NCBI RefSeq assembly: GCF_900114775.1
Contig: NZ_FOUE01000001.1
Location: 1 to 64,000, forward strand
DNA from: Marinobacter zhejiangensis
GTDB lineage: Bacteria > Pseudomonadota > Gammaproteobacteria > Pseudomonadales > Oleiphilaceae
Reading direction: 5' to 3'
DNA: 64,000 nt
Part shown: positions 34,225-47,021 of the stretch, piece by piece
Layout of the letters: the number at the start of each line of letters is the position of its first letter
Numbering within the stretch: position 1 is the stretch's first letter
The notes under the pieces: model-generated
The model's input: only the letters and a program-made list of their open reading frames with translations
Databases searched by the model: none
Told to the model about the DNA's origin: nothing
Translations under genes and position numbers: made by a program

Positions 34225-37200
34225 GAGTTTTCCATCTCCGCCACCGGTCCCCGAATCACGTAGCGGCACACTGCGGGTACCACCAGTAGAGTCAGCACGG
34301 TGGACGCTAGCAGACCTGAGATGATGGCCCAGGCCATGGGCGGCCACAGGGTTGAGCTGGAATAGGCCAGCGGCAACAGCCCGGCGACGGTGGTCGCGGT
34401 CGTCAGCAGGATGGGCCGGGTACGCTCTTCAACAGCCCGGCGAACCGCGTCACGAATGTCATCGCCCAGCCCTAACTGGCGGTCCACCACATCCAGCAGG
34501 ACAATGGCATTGTTCACCACCACACCGACCAGAGCGATCACCCCCAGCAACGACTGAAAGCCGAAGGGTGACCCGGATAGTACCAGGCCCGGAATGATCC
34601 CCACGGCGGCCAGGGGTACCGTCAGCAGGATAATCATGACCCGCCGGTAGGAGTTGAACTGGAGGATCAGGAAAAACAGCAACAGCATGATGCCGATCGG
34701 CGCGGTGGTGAGGATGGCGGTATTGGCCTTGCCGGACCCTTCAGCATCCCCGCCAAATTCCAGCCGGGTACCTGCCGGCAACGGCTCTTTCTCCATGGCG
34801 GCATCCAGGCCCTGCAACGCCTGGCTGAAGCTGTAGCCAGGCAGCAGATTGGCACTCACGGTGCCCACCCGGACACCGTTGCGCAGGTAGCGCGCTGCCG
34901 ATTCCCACGATGTCTCCACCGTGGCAATGGCTGACAGGGGTACGGCCTTACCCTCGGCATTGTAGATATTCACCGACAACAGCCGGGACAGGGACAACTG
35001 AGTTCCCTCGCGGGAGCGCAGCACCAGGGGGATGGGGTCCTCTTCCTGGCGGTACTGCTCAGCCACCACACCAAAGCTTTGGCCATACAGGCTCTGGGCC
35101 ACATCCGACCGGTTGATGCCATATCGGGCCGCGCTGGCGTCATCAACCACGATCCCGATGCTCGGTACGCCCAGGTCGAGGTCGTGGCGAACGTCCACCG
35201 TTCCTTCAATACGCCGCAAGGCGTCGTAAACCTGACTGACCGCCTGTTCACGAAGCACGTCATTGGCGTTATAGACCCGCACTTCCACGGGCGCCGACCG
35301 TGGCGGCCCCTGCCCCAAAATACCCACCGTCACATCCAGTTCCGGCAGGCGCTCGGCAACATAGCTACGCACCCAATCCGTCAGCGGTGCGGTATCGGCC
35401 AGAGTCGGGGTACGCACCACCAGTCGCGCCCGGTTCGGCGATTGCGGCGCCTGCAGCAGGTTGTAATAGAAACTCGGTCCGGTGAAACCGACAAACCGGT
35501 GCACCTCCAGAGTCTGGGGCTGGGAGCGAATGGCCTGTTCCAGCTGGGCAGCCACTTCGCTGGTGCGCTGCTGGTCGGTACCCTCCGGCATAAACATCTC
35601 CACCACCACCCGGGGGCGATCGGCATTGGGGAAGAACTGCTGTTTCATGAAGGGGGTCATCATCAGGCTGGCCACCACCAACCCACCCCCGATCAGTATC
35701 AGGGCACCCGGTCTACGGGCCACCAAACGCCCCAGGAATGACGACAGGCCAGCTAAAGCATCGGCCCGGACCTGAGACCGGGGTTTCAGGAAGCGGGCCG
35801 CCAGCAGCGGCACAACCGAGATGGCAAGCAGGTAGCTGACCGACAACGTCAGCATGATCATCACCGGCACCCCACGGGTAAAGTCTGCCGTGTTGCCTTT
35901 CGACAGCAGCAGGGGGGCGAACGCCGCCAGGGTGGTTCCGGTGGATGCCCCCAAGGGGCCTGCAAGTTCCTTGATGGAGGCGGTCAGGGCTTCAACCCGT
36001 CGCATGCCCTGGTCCAGGTTGGACTGGATGTTCTCGACAATCACAATGGCGTTGTCGATCAGGATGCCCAGGGAAATCACCATGCCGATGACCGCAATCT
36101 GATGCAACACACCGCCGCCAAAGTCATAAAGCCCAACACTGATCATCGCCACCATGGGCAGGATGGACGCCACCAGAATCCCCATCCGCAACCCCATGCC
36201 GGTAAACACCACCACCACAATAATCAGAACAGACAAGACCAGGCTCCAGGCCAGGCCGTCCAGCCGTGCTTCCACCTTGTCCGGCTGGAAAAACATCTCG
36301 CGGATGGTGTACGGCGAGAACTCGTCGCGGATCGTTGCCAGCCTCGCTCGCACATCCTTACCAAAGCGAATGGCGTCTGCGCTGTCGGTTTCCATATAGA
36401 GCGATAACAACACCACCCGTTCGCCGTCAAACCAGCTTTCCGGCTGTCGCGGCTCTACCGGCCCACGCCAGACTTCGGCAGCTGCAGCCAATGGCACCTG
36501 GGAGCCGTCCGGCAGCTGGATCGGAGTGGCCCGGATCGCATCGACATCGGCAAATTCGCTGTTGGGCAGCACCGACAGGCGGCGGCCGTTACTCACCACA
36601 AAACCACCGGGAATGGTCTGGTTACGCTGCGCCAACGTCTCCAGCACCCGTGCCGGCGAAATACCCAGGCGATACATCGCCGCGTCATCCAGTGCCAGGG
36701 TGATCTGTTCGTCGGCTTCGCCATCAAGCTCAATGCGGGACAAGCCTGGCAGGTCCGACAGGGTGTTCTTGAGACGCTCGGCAACCTTGCTCAGCTCCAC
36801 CATGGACGGTGAACCCGCCACCGCCAAGATGACGGTTGGTGTCGCTGTGAGCCGGTCATCGAGGGTCATCAGGCCAACGTCGGCGGGAAAGTCCTGGCGG
36901 GCCCGTTCCATGGCCTGGCGCACCCGGTCCCAGGCCGCATCGGTGTCATAAATGGTCTGGTTCAGGCGCAGACGGAGAATGGCCACGCCTGTTCGGGCCG
37001 TGGCCTTGGACTGCTCAAGTTCTTCCACTTGCAGCAGCTCGTCGGACAACGGCTGAACAATCAGCCGCTCGACAGTATCCGCCGTAGCCCCCGGATAGGA
37101 AACGGTCAGCAGGCCCGCCCGTGCCGGGAAGTTGGGGTCTTCCTGCCGGGGCATGGTGCTGTAGGCAGCAATGCCAAGCAGGCAGAGCATGGTCACCACC

Positions 37201-37241
37201 ATGCCCAGCAGGCGCTGGCAACCCAGCAAGCGGCCAATCAT
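34215..37241 (-). CDS. HAE1-type RND efflux pump inner-membrane subunit
   Basis: A 1008-residue RND transporter with 12 predicted membrane segments and two large periplasmic loops. The fourth helix reads GILIDNAIVIVENI, so the AcrB Asp-Asp proton-relay pair is Asp-Asn here, as in several non-AcrB subgroups. It exports drugs, dyes or other toxic compounds with the adjacent lipoprotein adaptor; no outer-membrane channel gene is nearby, so a shared TolC-like channel is needed. Its ATG overlaps the adaptor stop by 4 bases. A TetR gene is divergent. Confidence 0.93.
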   Translation of the reverse strand: MIGRLLGCQRLLGMVVTMLCLLGIAAYSTMPRQEDPNFPARAGLLTVSYPGATADTVERLIVQPLSDELLQVEELEQSKATARTGVAILRLRLNQTIYDTDAAWDRVRQAMERARQDFPADVGLMTLDDRLTATPTVILAVAGSPSMVELSKVAERLKNTLSDLPGLSRIELDGEADEQITLALDDAAMYRLGISPARVLETLAQRNQTIPGGFVVSNGRRLSVLPNSEFADVDAIRATPIQLPDGSQVPLAAAAEVWRGPVEPRQPESWFDGERVVLLSLYMETDSADAIRFGKDVRARLATIRDEFSPYTIREMFFQPDKVEARLDGLAWSLVLSVLIIVVVVFTGMGLRMGILVASILPMVAMISVGLYDFGGGVLHQIAVIGMVISLGILIDNAIVIVENIQSNLDQGMRRVEALTASIKELAGPLGASTGTTLAAFAPLLLSKGNTADFTRGVPVMIMLTLSVSYLLAISVVPLLAARFLKPRSQVRADALAGLSSFLGRLVARRPGALILIGGGLVVASLMMTPFMKQQFFPNADRPRVVVEMFMPEGTDQQRTSEVAAQLEQAIRSQPQTLEVHRFVGFTGPSFYYNLLQAPQSPNRARLVVRTPTLADTAPLTDWVRSYVAERLPELDVTVGILGQGPPRSAPVEVRVYNANDVLREQAVSQVYDALRRIEGTVDVRHDLDLGVPSIGIVVDDASAARYGINRSDVAQSLYGQSFGVVAEQYRQEEDPIPLVLRSREGTQLSLSRLLSVNIYNAEGKAVPLSAIATVETSWESAARYLRNGVRVGTVSANLLPGYSFSQALQGLDAAMEKEPLPAGTRLEFGGDAEGSGKANTAILTTAPIGIMLLLFFLILQFNSYRRVMIILLTVPLAAVGIIPGLVLSGSPFGFQSLLGVIALVGVVVNNAIVLLDVVDRQLGLGDDIRDAVRRAVEERTRPILLTTATTVAGLLPLAYSSSTLWPPMAWAIISGLLASTVLTLLVVPAVCRYVIRGPVAEMENSPA

Positions 37242-38326
37242 GGCAGGATCTCCACCCGATCGCCGTCCACCAATCGGGTTAACCCGGCATAGACCACTTG
37301 GTCGCCCGCCGCCAGCGCCGGCGATTCCACCACCACATTGTCACCAACGATGCGGCGAACAGAGACCGACACCCGTTCAGCGTGCTGATCCCGTACCCGG
37401 TAGACGCTCTCGCCAGAGACGCCACGAATCACCGACAGCAACGGCACCATCGTGACCGAATCCATCGGCGGTGCGAGCCCCACTTCCACCGGCTGCCCCG
37501 CCGCCAGGGTGTCGTCCGGCAACTGCACCAGTACCTGATGCAATTCCCCCCTCACCGCACTGGCCTGGGCAACCTCCATCACCGTACCGGTGACCGGAGC
37601 CTCGGCCCGGTTGTGCACCGACCAGATAGGCAGGGACTGACCCACGGAGACGAAACCCAGCATGTACGCCGGCACCCGCACCTCCACCTCACGCCCTTGG
37701 GGAGAGGACAGCCGGACCACCGGCTGCCCGGCACCAACAAATTCGTCTTTTTCCACCAACAGAGCCTCTACCCTGCCATCGAACGGCGCCAGCAATCGGC
37801 TTTCATCCAGCAGCCGGGACGCTTCTGCCAGGGCGGCCCGCGCCGTGCCCAGGCTGGCCTGAAGACTGTCCCGGCGGGATGCCAGCTGCTCCAGGGCCTG
37901 CTCGGAAACCACCCCACGTTCATACAGCTGACGTGAACGCTCCCACTCCCGATTGGCCTGAACCAACTGGGTATCGAGTTCCTGCAGGCGCGCAGCGGCC
38001 GAGTCCCGCGCCGGCTCCAGGGCCGGGTTGTACACTCGGGCCAGGACTTCACCCCGGGCGACCTGCTGGCCCAGTTCAACACGCTGCTCCTTCAGGGTAC
38101 CGCTGACCTGAAACGTCAAGGTAGCCCGCTGGGTGGCCTGAACAATCCCCGAAAACCGCAGTACTGGCGCAATATCTCCGCCTGCGGTCACGGCACTGGT
38201 TCGCACCACCACGGCTGGTTCCAGTGCTTGCCCCTCAACCTCTCCCGGCCCGGAAGCCTTACAGCCGGCCAGCACAACCAGGGGCATGAGCACCAGCCAT
38301 ACCCAACGATGAATAGATGTAATCAT
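37238..38326 (-). CDS. RND efflux membrane-fusion lipoprotein
   Basis: A 362-residue HlyD/AcrA-type adaptor. The lipobox LAGC with Cys22 anchors it to the inner membrane. Barrel-sandwich, alpha-hairpin (about residues 100-170, rich in Gln/Glu/Arg) and beta-barrel regions follow in order. RVELGQQVARGEVLARVY is the biotinyl-lipoyl-like half motif. It bridges the RND pump and an outer-membrane channel. GGAGGCGG precedes the start. Confidence 0.93.
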   Translation of the reverse strand: MITSIHRWVWLVLMPLVVLAGCKASGPGEVEGQALEPAVVVRTSAVTAGGDIAPVLRFSGIVQATQRATLTFQVSGTLKEQRVELGQQVARGEVLARVYNPALEPARDSAAARLQELDTQLVQANREWERSRQLYERGVVSEQALEQLASRRDSLQASLGTARAALAEASRLLDESRLLAPFDGRVEALLVEKDEFVGAGQPVVRLSSPQGREVEVRVPAYMLGFVSVGQSLPIWSVHNRAEAPVTGTVMEVAQASAVRGELHQVLVQLPDDTLAAGQPVEVGLAPPMDSVTMVPLLSVIRGVSGESVYRVRDQHAERVSVSVRRIVGDNVVVESPALAAGDQVVYAGLTRLVDGDRVEILP

Positions 38327-38383
38327 TTCCGCCTCCTCCAGATCCCTGCCTGCACGATGCCACCATCCCTGACGCCATTTTCC

Positions 38384-38416
38384 GACATCTTGTCACTCTT
38401 TGACAGTTTGTCAAAG
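38384..38416. promoter_or_regulatory. Tandem TetR operator in the divergent promoter
   Basis: GACATCTTGTC (38384-38394) and GACAGTTTGTC (38402-38412) share GACAnnnTGTC and are 18 bp apart. The second extends to CTTTGACA, GTT, TGTCAAAG (38398-38416). This longer palindrome contains a TTGACA -35-like hexamer on each strand, so a bound repressor would cover both divergent promoters. Confidence 0.75.
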
Positions 38417-38511
38417 AAAAATAAATGGACGATACTGGGGCAAGGCAAGCAGGTCACTTGGTATGCTTGGCTGAGGATCGACACGCTCTGGATGCAACTA
38501 CGGACCGCTGA

Positions 38512-39159
38512 ATGACAGATCAACTAAAAACTCGACGGGAACGGGAAAAGCAGGCCCGTTACGAAGCCATTCTGGATGCCGCGGAAGGGGTTTTTTCGGA
38601 AAAGGGCTATGAACGAACGTCGATGGATGACATTGCCCGGCGTGCCAGCCTGAGCAGGGCTTTGCTTTACGTCTACTTCAAGGACAAAGCGGCCATTCAG
38701 CATGGCATTACGCTCCGGGCAGCCGCCAACCTGCGGGAGCGAATGGAAAAAGCGGCGGCCGGCGCAGACACTGGCCTTGCCCAAGCCGCGGCCATCGGCC
38801 AGGCCTACTATGAGTTTTACCGCGAGGAGCCGGAATATTTTTCGGCGCTGACCCAGGCCAATGCGGCCCCCGTTACGCCGGATGAAGAGCAGGCCGCCCG
38901 GATGCGCTGTTCCGAATCAGCCATCATGGAACTGATGATTGAAACCATCAAGCGAGGACTGGCGGACGGCAGCCTGAACAGCGAGCGCATCCGCGACCCC
39001 ATGGAAACCGCCCTCTACCTGAGAGGCGCCCTCCACGGAGTCATCATGGGTTGCGGCAGGGAAATCGACGGCGCGTTTGCCCGCTTCCCGAGCGAAGCCC
39101 TGATTGAACACACCCTCGCCATGCTGATGTCATCGATCGCCGGAAAATCCACCCCCTGA
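38512..39159 (+). CDS. TetR-family repressor
   Basis: A 215-residue regulator. Residues 1-60 form the TetR helix-turn-helix (YEAILDAAEGVFSEKGYERTSMDDIARRASLSRALLYVYFKDK), followed by a divergent helical ligand domain. It is divergent from the efflux adaptor, and the gap holds a tandem palindrome, the usual arrangement for local repression relieved by a pump substrate. The ligand cannot be predicted. It converges with astB; the stop codons are adjacent. Confidence 0.9.
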   Translation: MTDQLKTRREREKQARYEAILDAAEGVFSEKGYERTSMDDIARRASLSRALLYVYFKDKAAIQHGITLRAAANLRERMEKAAAGADTGLAQAAAIGQAYYEFYREEPEYFSALTQANAAPVTPDEEQAARMRCSESAIMELMIETIKRGLADGSLNSERIRDPMETALYLRGALHGVIMGCGREIDGAFARFPSEALIEHTLAMLMSSIAGKSTP

Positions 39160-40500
39160 TCAGTGCTGGAAGTCGTAAATCATCCCCAGCCCCAGAATTC
39201 CGGTCAGCTCGTCCAGGGCATGGCGGCATTCGTTCAGCAGCATGGGATCAGCCAGATCCTCCTGGCTAAGCCGGTCACGGTAATGCGCATGCACCCAGGT
39301 GGTCAGCCGTTCATAAAGCGCATCGTTCATCAGCACACCGTGGTGCATCGCCTTTAGCTCATCCTCGGTCAGCACCACCCGTAACCGCAGGCAGGCAGGG
39401 CCGCCACCGTTGCGCATGGATTGTTTGACGTCGAAGACCTCCACCGCTTTGATCGGCCCTCCAGCCGCCACCAGGCGATCGAGGTAATCGCTGACGGAGG
39501 GAATTTCCCGACACTCCCCCGGTACCGCCAGCAACATACCCTCCGGGCCGTTGAGCAGCTGACTGTTGAACAGGTAGGAGGCCACAGCATCCTGCAGCGG
39601 CACCTCGGCTTCAGGCACCCGCACGGGCACCAACTCAGCGCCACTCAGGCGCTGCCCGACCTCGGCCATGACCTGGGCTTCATCAAGGAATGCCTGCTCG
39701 TGGTAGAACAGCACATTGCCATTGCCGACGGCTATGACGTCGTTGTGGAACACGCCCGCATCAATGGCTGCAGGGTTTTGCTGTGCAAAGACCGCGTGGG
39801 CGTCGGAGAGGCCGTGCAGCCGGGCAATAGCCTGCGACGCTTCCAGGGTCTGCCGGGCCGGGAACCGGGTCGGGCCGGGTGCATGGTCATCGAAAGCAAC
39901 GCCGCCATAAACGAACAGCTCCACCCCCGGCGCGCCATAGCTGGCACATAGCCGGGTGTGATTGGCAGCCCCTTCATCACCAAACTGCCCCACCGATGGC
40001 AGGGCCGGATGATGGGCAAAGTAAGCCTCATCGGAAAAAATGGATTTCAACGCCCGCCCGGTCACCACATGCTCGATGGAACGGTGGAACTTGGCACTGA
40101 GGTTGGCGGGCGTGAAATGTACCCGGTGGTCATGGGTATCCGCACTGGGCGAAACCGTCGCCGCGTTGGCAGTCCACATGCAGGAGGCCGACGCCACCGC
40201 CGACAGGATCACCGGGTTGTCCCTAGCGACCCGGGCCAGGATTTCCGCATCCGTACCGGTGTACCCGAGCCCCTTCAACGTCGGGATATGTGGACGTTCA
40301 TGAGGTGGCAGCACGCCCTGGACAAACCCACGATCCGCCAGCCGCTTCATCTTTGCCAACCCCTGTAACGCAGCTTCCTTCGGGTTGGACACTTCGTTGA
40401 CGTTGCTCTTGGACGCGACATTGCCCCAGGACAGCCCGGCATAGTTGTGGGTGGGACCGACCAGGCCATCGAAATTTGCTTCTATTGCGTGCTTGGGCAT
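39160..40500 (-). CDS. astB: N-succinylarginine dihydrolase
   Basis: A 446-residue enzyme of the amidinotransferase fold that hydrolyses succinylarginine to succinylornithine, ammonia and CO2. Catalytic residues Glu176 (GDEGAANH), His252 (FHNDVIAV) and Cys370 (GGGPACLRL) correspond to those of E. coli AstB. It is the last gene of the minus-strand ast operon, 16 bases after astD. It ends directly against the convergent TetR gene. Confidence 0.96.
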   Translation of the reverse strand: MPKHAIEANFDGLVGPTHNYAGLSWGNVASKSNVNEVSNPKEAALQGLAKMKRLADRGFVQGVLPPHERPHIPTLKGLGYTGTDAEILARVARDNPVILSAVASASCMWTANAATVSPSADTHDHRVHFTPANLSAKFHRSIEHVVTGRALKSIFSDEAYFAHHPALPSVGQFGDEGAANHTRLCASYGAPGVELFVYGGVAFDDHAPGPTRFPARQTLEASQAIARLHGLSDAHAVFAQQNPAAIDAGVFHNDVIAVGNGNVLFYHEQAFLDEAQVMAEVGQRLSGAELVPVRVPEAEVPLQDAVASYLFNSQLLNGPEGMLLAVPGECREIPSVSDYLDRLVAAGGPIKAVEVFDVKQSMRNGGGPACLRLRVVLTEDELKAMHHGVLMNDALYERLTTWVHAHYRDRLSQEDLADPMLLNECRHALDELTGILGLGMIYDFQH

Positions 40501-40516
40501 AACACACCTGCGTTGC

Positions 40517-42022
<1,506 letters not shown>

Positions 42023-42027
42023 TCATG

Positions 42028-43101
42028 TCAGGGTGCCGTCGCACCACCGTGGATGGGTGCAGGACCGGCATCCTTGAGCGGAGCCAGGCGCACCAGTTCG
42101 CCGGAATCGACCTCAAGGGCCTCGGCCACTTCCGGGGGCAGACTGATGGTGTCAGGACTGATGCAGCTGGCAGGAACCGTGGTGACCCTGAAGTCCCGGA
42201 ATGATCGGTTGGAAACCATCACCCGCTCGCTGGCTGGCACATCCATATCCACCGGCTTGTGCCTGAGCAGCACGTGTCGGTTGACGCTTTCACGAACGGT
42301 ACGGATGTTGTGGATGAACGCCTCAACCACCGGACCACCATCGAAGATATCCACCAGGCCATTGAAGTTGAATCCCTCGGCCTGGAGCATCCGCAGCGCT
42401 GGCGCGGTGTTTTCATGCACCTGACCGATCACCTCCCGGGCCGACGGTGGCAGCAGCGGCAGGTAAATGGGGTACTTGGGCATGAGTTCAGCAATAAACG
42501 CCTTTTGCCCGATTCCGGTCAGGTAGTCGGCCTGGCCAAACTCCATATCAAAGAACCGACTCCCGAGAGCATCCCATAGCGGGCTGTGCCCCTGGCTGTC
42601 CGACACCCCCCGCATTTCGGCAAACACTTTTTCCGAGAAGTGACGGCGGAAGTCATCCAGGAACATGAACCGGCAGCGGGACAGCAACAGTCCATTACCG
42701 CCTTTACGATGGCTGTCCGACAGCAACAGGGAGCAGATTTCCGTGGTGTCGGTCATGTCATTGGTGAGGTGCAGCGTCGGCGTGCGCACATGCACCCCGA
42801 GTTCCCGCGACGCGTTCACCGTGGTGCTGACCCGGTAGTTGTAGAACACTTCGTCCAGGCCCACCCGGGCCTGAATGCCACTGATCCCCACACACCGTTT
42901 GAGGTCGGTATCCTCCAGGGCAAACAGGAACAACCCGGCCTCGGGCTTACAACGCTGATTAAACGAGTCCTGGGCCTGGGTGATTTTCTGGCTCAACAGA
43001 TCCCGATTGGCGGGCAGTGTCGTCAGCCCCTTTCCGGCCGCTTCCGCCATCACCATCAGGTCGTCGAGATCCTGTTCCTGCAACGGGCGGATCAACAGCA
43101 T
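42028..43101 (-). CDS. aruG: Arginine/ornithine succinyltransferase subunit II
   Basis: A 357-residue succinyltransferase (AstA family). The N-terminus MLLIRPLQEQDLDDL and GKGLTTLPANRDLL match AstA/AruG. It transfers succinyl from succinyl-CoA to the alpha-amino group of arginine or ornithine. The C-terminal extension after about residue 335 is slightly longer than usual. It is paired with a diverged paralogue just upstream, as in Pseudomonas aruFG, where the two form a hetero-oligomer. Confidence 0.92.
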   Translation of the reverse strand: MLLIRPLQEQDLDDLMVMAEAAGKGLTTLPANRDLLSQKITQAQDSFNQRCKPEAGLFLFALEDTDLKRCVGISGIQARVGLDEVFYNYRVSTTVNASRELGVHVRTPTLHLTNDMTDTTEICSLLLSDSHRKGGNGLLLSRCRFMFLDDFRRHFSEKVFAEMRGVSDSQGHSPLWDALGSRFFDMEFGQADYLTGIGQKAFIAELMPKYPIYLPLLPPSAREVIGQVHENTAPALRMLQAEGFNFNGLVDIFDGGPVVEAFIHNIRTVRESVNRHVLLRHKPVDMDVPASERVMVSNRSFRDFRVTTVPASCISPDTISLPPEVAEALEVDSGELVRLAPLKDAGPAPIHGGATAP

Positions 43102-43132
43102 GGGACGCCTCCCTTACGATCATTAAGGCCAT

Positions 43133-44149
43133 TCATAACGGCGCGACCATCACGTCACACCCGGACTCGCACTCCAGGTTATGGAGAACCGTCAAGGGCG
43201 CACGGATCACCTCATCCAGCGCCTCGGAGACACCGGAAAGGGTGCAGCGGAAGTCGAGCCCCTCGCCCCGGGCCAGCAGGCAAAGCTCGCCATCTTCAGC
43301 GTCCGTCGAGCGCAGCTGTTTGCGCTGGCAGGTCACCATCGTCTTGAGGTTATTGGTCCGTGCCTCCAGCACCGGGCCACCGTCAAAGATGTCCACGTAG
43401 TTGCCGCCATGGAACCCTTCCTGCTGAAGCAAGGCGACAGTGCGCCGGGTCGCCGGATGCGCCTGCCCCAGTGCCTGTTGGGCAGACTCCGACAACAGGG
43501 TGACGTAGATCGGGTTGGGCGGCATCAGCTCGGCAATAAAGGTCTTGCTGAGCATCCCGGAATAACGGTCGGCGGTATCGAAGTCCATGTCGAAGAAGTG
43601 GCGCCCCAGGCTATCCCAGAACGGCACCTCACCCGCGTCGGTCTGAATCCCCTGGATCTCCACCACCATGCGGTCCGAAAACCAGTTCCGGTGACAGGCC
43701 ATAAACAGCATGCGCGCCCTCGACAGCAATTCAAAGGCGTCGCTGTCACACAGGCCGGGAGCAATCACAAAGGCTCCCAGAAGGGTCCGGTCGGTCAGCG
43801 CGTGGGATGGATACAGCACATCGACCCGGCGGGAAACGCCAAGTTCATGTGAGGAATGGATCAGGGCATCCATCCGGTAGTTGTAGAACGGCTGGCCATT
43901 ACCGGCACGCCCATCGATACCCGCCACCCCCTGGACCTGGTTGTCCTTGCTATCCACCAGTACGAAGAGGAAACGTTGGTAACGGTCTGGTCCCCGCTCG
44001 CCGGCAAACGACTGGCAGGACAGCTCAATGCGCGCAGCCAGGCCTTCCCGGCTTTTGGGTATCGTTGAAGAGAGCTGGCTGCAGTGATCAGCAGCCAGCT
44101 GGAGGATGCCATCGACATCCTCCGGTTGTGCAGGTCGAACAAGCCACAT
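43133..44149 (-). CDS. aruF: Arginine/ornithine succinyltransferase subunit I
   Basis: A 338-residue AstA-family protein. It shares FYNYRMDALIHSSHELGVSRRVDVLYPSHALTDRT-type segments with its neighbour but is diverged at the N-terminus (QLSSTIPKSREGL instead of GLTTLPAN). This is the AruF-like subunit placed between astC and aruG. Both copies keep the YIDIFDGGP-type segment near residue 250 (YVDIFDGGP here). The substrate-binding differences between subunits cannot be judged here. Confidence 0.9.
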   Translation of the reverse strand: MWLVRPAQPEDVDGILQLAADHCSQLSSTIPKSREGLAARIELSCQSFAGERGPDRYQRFLFVLVDSKDNQVQGVAGIDGRAGNGQPFYNYRMDALIHSSHELGVSRRVDVLYPSHALTDRTLLGAFVIAPGLCDSDAFELLSRARMLFMACHRNWFSDRMVVEIQGIQTDAGEVPFWDSLGRHFFDMDFDTADRYSGMLSKTFIAELMPPNPIYVTLLSESAQQALGQAHPATRRTVALLQQEGFHGGNYVDIFDGGPVLEARTNNLKTMVTCQRKQLRSTDAEDGELCLLARGEGLDFRCTLSGVSEALDEVIRAPLTVLHNLECESGCDVMVAPL

Positions 44150-44174
44150 CAGCCTGCCTCCTGTTGCCTCACGA

Positions 44175-45407
<1,233 letters not shown>

Positions 45408-45414
45408 CTACTAA

Positions 45415-45442
45415 TTTTCCGGGGATAGTTTTTCCGGGGATA
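45415..45442. repeat. Tandem direct repeat upstream of astC
   Basis: TTTTCCGGGGATA occurs twice, 15 bp apart, 26-53 bp before the astC start. The position suggests an operator or leader element of the ast operon. Confidence 0.7.
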
Positions 45443-45479
45443 ATTCCGGTGCACCTGAAGCCTACCGCCGACCCGGAGC

Positions 45480-46964
45480 TCAGTCACCACCATTCTCTTT
45501 ATCATAGTCGAGAGCGGGCATTCTCACATTGGGAAAGCCCGCTTCCGGAAGCTCAATAATCCGATACCTGTCACGATCGGCGCCCATCAGGGCTTTAACC
45601 AGTAATTTGTAGGAATCAAGGTCAAAGGTGGCACTGCGATTCGCCAGATCCAGCTCGGAAAGTTCCGCTGGGTCATGAATCGTAATGACATGTATCCAAT
45701 TAAAGATCACCAGAATATCGACAGCTCCGCCATTGCGGTTTTCCTCTACTATGCCGATTGCGCCTTGCCACGGCCAGGTCTGCAAGCGCAGGCCATGAAA
45801 CGCAATCTGAGTTCGCAGATTGTATTTCGTGACATCTTCCCCGCCCTGACAGGCACCCCGGCAATTCCCCAGGGCGTGTTGAAAGCAGGCGCCCGCACCG
45901 GGGGGCTCAAGCCCCAGCAATTTGTTGCACAGCTCATTCTTGGCAGCAATACCCTGCAGGGCTCGTTCAGCCTCACGCTTGCTGCGAAACAGGCCGTAGT
46001 AGTCGCCCAGGCGCTCCAACTGGACTTCCCGGGCCAGGCGGGCCTGCAGGTAACCGTCGCCGTTGGCAACCAGCTCAATGGTAACCAACCGCTTGGCGGC
46101 ACGGGAACGCCGGTTGAATAACGGGCGCATGGTTTTAATCTGTTTCAGCTCCAGCAGCAGGGCGCCAAGTTCACCGGCGGTTTCGGTAAACTCGATATGC
46201 CTCAGGCTTTCCGAAATCCTTACCCCCCGGGCACTGTTGTGATCGCCGGAAAAGTGCGAGGCCACCCGCTGACGAATGTTGGTGCTCTTTCCCACGTACA
46301 GCAGAACATCGTTCTCGCCGTAAAAGCGATAGACGCCTGGCGAACCTGGCAGGTCCAGCAAGACGCCCGGTGACAGATGAGACGGTACACTGGGGCGTTG
46401 CAGCAGTTCAGCGAGGGTACTGTCCATCACCTCCCGGCCATGCTCTTTGAGCGCCGCGAGGAAAAACCCCAGCATTGCAGTCACATCACCCATGGCGCGA
46501 TGTCGCTGCACCGAACTGAGGTGGTGTCGCGCCATCAGGGCATCCATGTTGTGGCGCCGGTACTGCGGGTACAGCCTTCGCGACAGCTTGACCGTGCACA
46601 ACACCCGGGCCGAAAACGGCTGGTCCAACCGACGATATTCCGACTTGATAAAGCCATAGTCGAAGCGGGCGTTATGGGCCACAAAGACTTTGCCCTCCAG
46701 CTGCTGGCGCAACTCATCGGCGATCTCTGCAAACGTTGGCGCATCCCGCACCATGTCATTACTGATGCCAGTCAGGGATTCGATAAACGGGGAAATCCGC
46801 GTTTCCGGATTCAGCAGGGTCTGCCACTCCCCCACCTCCTCACCATCACGCCAGAAGCGGATACCGATTTCGGTAATACGGTCAGACGTGGCGTTGCCTC
46901 CCGTGGTTTCAATGTCCAGGAAGGCAAACGTGGTGGAAGTCAATAAGCCAGATTGATCAGTCAT
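45480..46964 (-). CDS. DnaQ-type 3'-5' exonuclease fused to a GIY-YIG nuclease domain
   Basis: A 494-residue two-domain protein. Residues 1-185 are a DEDD exonuclease (FLDIETTGG with Asp17/Glu19, NARFDYGFI, HRAMGDVTAM), like DNA polymerase III epsilon. From about residue 205 a GIY-YIG domain follows (GVYRFYGENDVLLYVGKSTNIRQRVASHF), similar to UvrC N-terminus and Cho. The C-terminal region has a Cys pair near CFQHALGNCRGAC. It probably acts in DNA repair or proofreading-like processing. This architecture is known in gammaproteobacteria but its role is little characterised. It stands alone. Confidence 0.9.
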   Translation of the reverse strand: MTDQSGLLTSTTFAFLDIETTGGNATSDRITEIGIRFWRDGEEVGEWQTLLNPETRISPFIESLTGISNDMVRDAPTFAEIADELRQQLEGKVFVAHNARFDYGFIKSEYRRLDQPFSARVLCTVKLSRRLYPQYRRHNMDALMARHHLSSVQRHRAMGDVTAMLGFFLAALKEHGREVMDSTLAELLQRPSVPSHLSPGVLLDLPGSPGVYRFYGENDVLLYVGKSTNIRQRVASHFSGDHNSARGVRISESLRHIEFTETAGELGALLLELKQIKTMRPLFNRRSRAAKRLVTIELVANGDGYLQARLAREVQLERLGDYYGLFRSKREAERALQGIAAKNELCNKLLGLEPPGAGACFQHALGNCRGACQGGEDVTKYNLRTQIAFHGLRLQTWPWQGAIGIVEENRNGGAVDILVIFNWIHVITIHDPAELSELDLANRSATFDLDSYKLLVKALMGADRDRYRIIELPEAGFPNVRMPALDYDKENGGD

Positions 46965-47021
46965 GCCTCATTCTATGCCAACCGCCGTAGTTCAGCCCAT
47001 TCACAATGACCAATGAGACAG

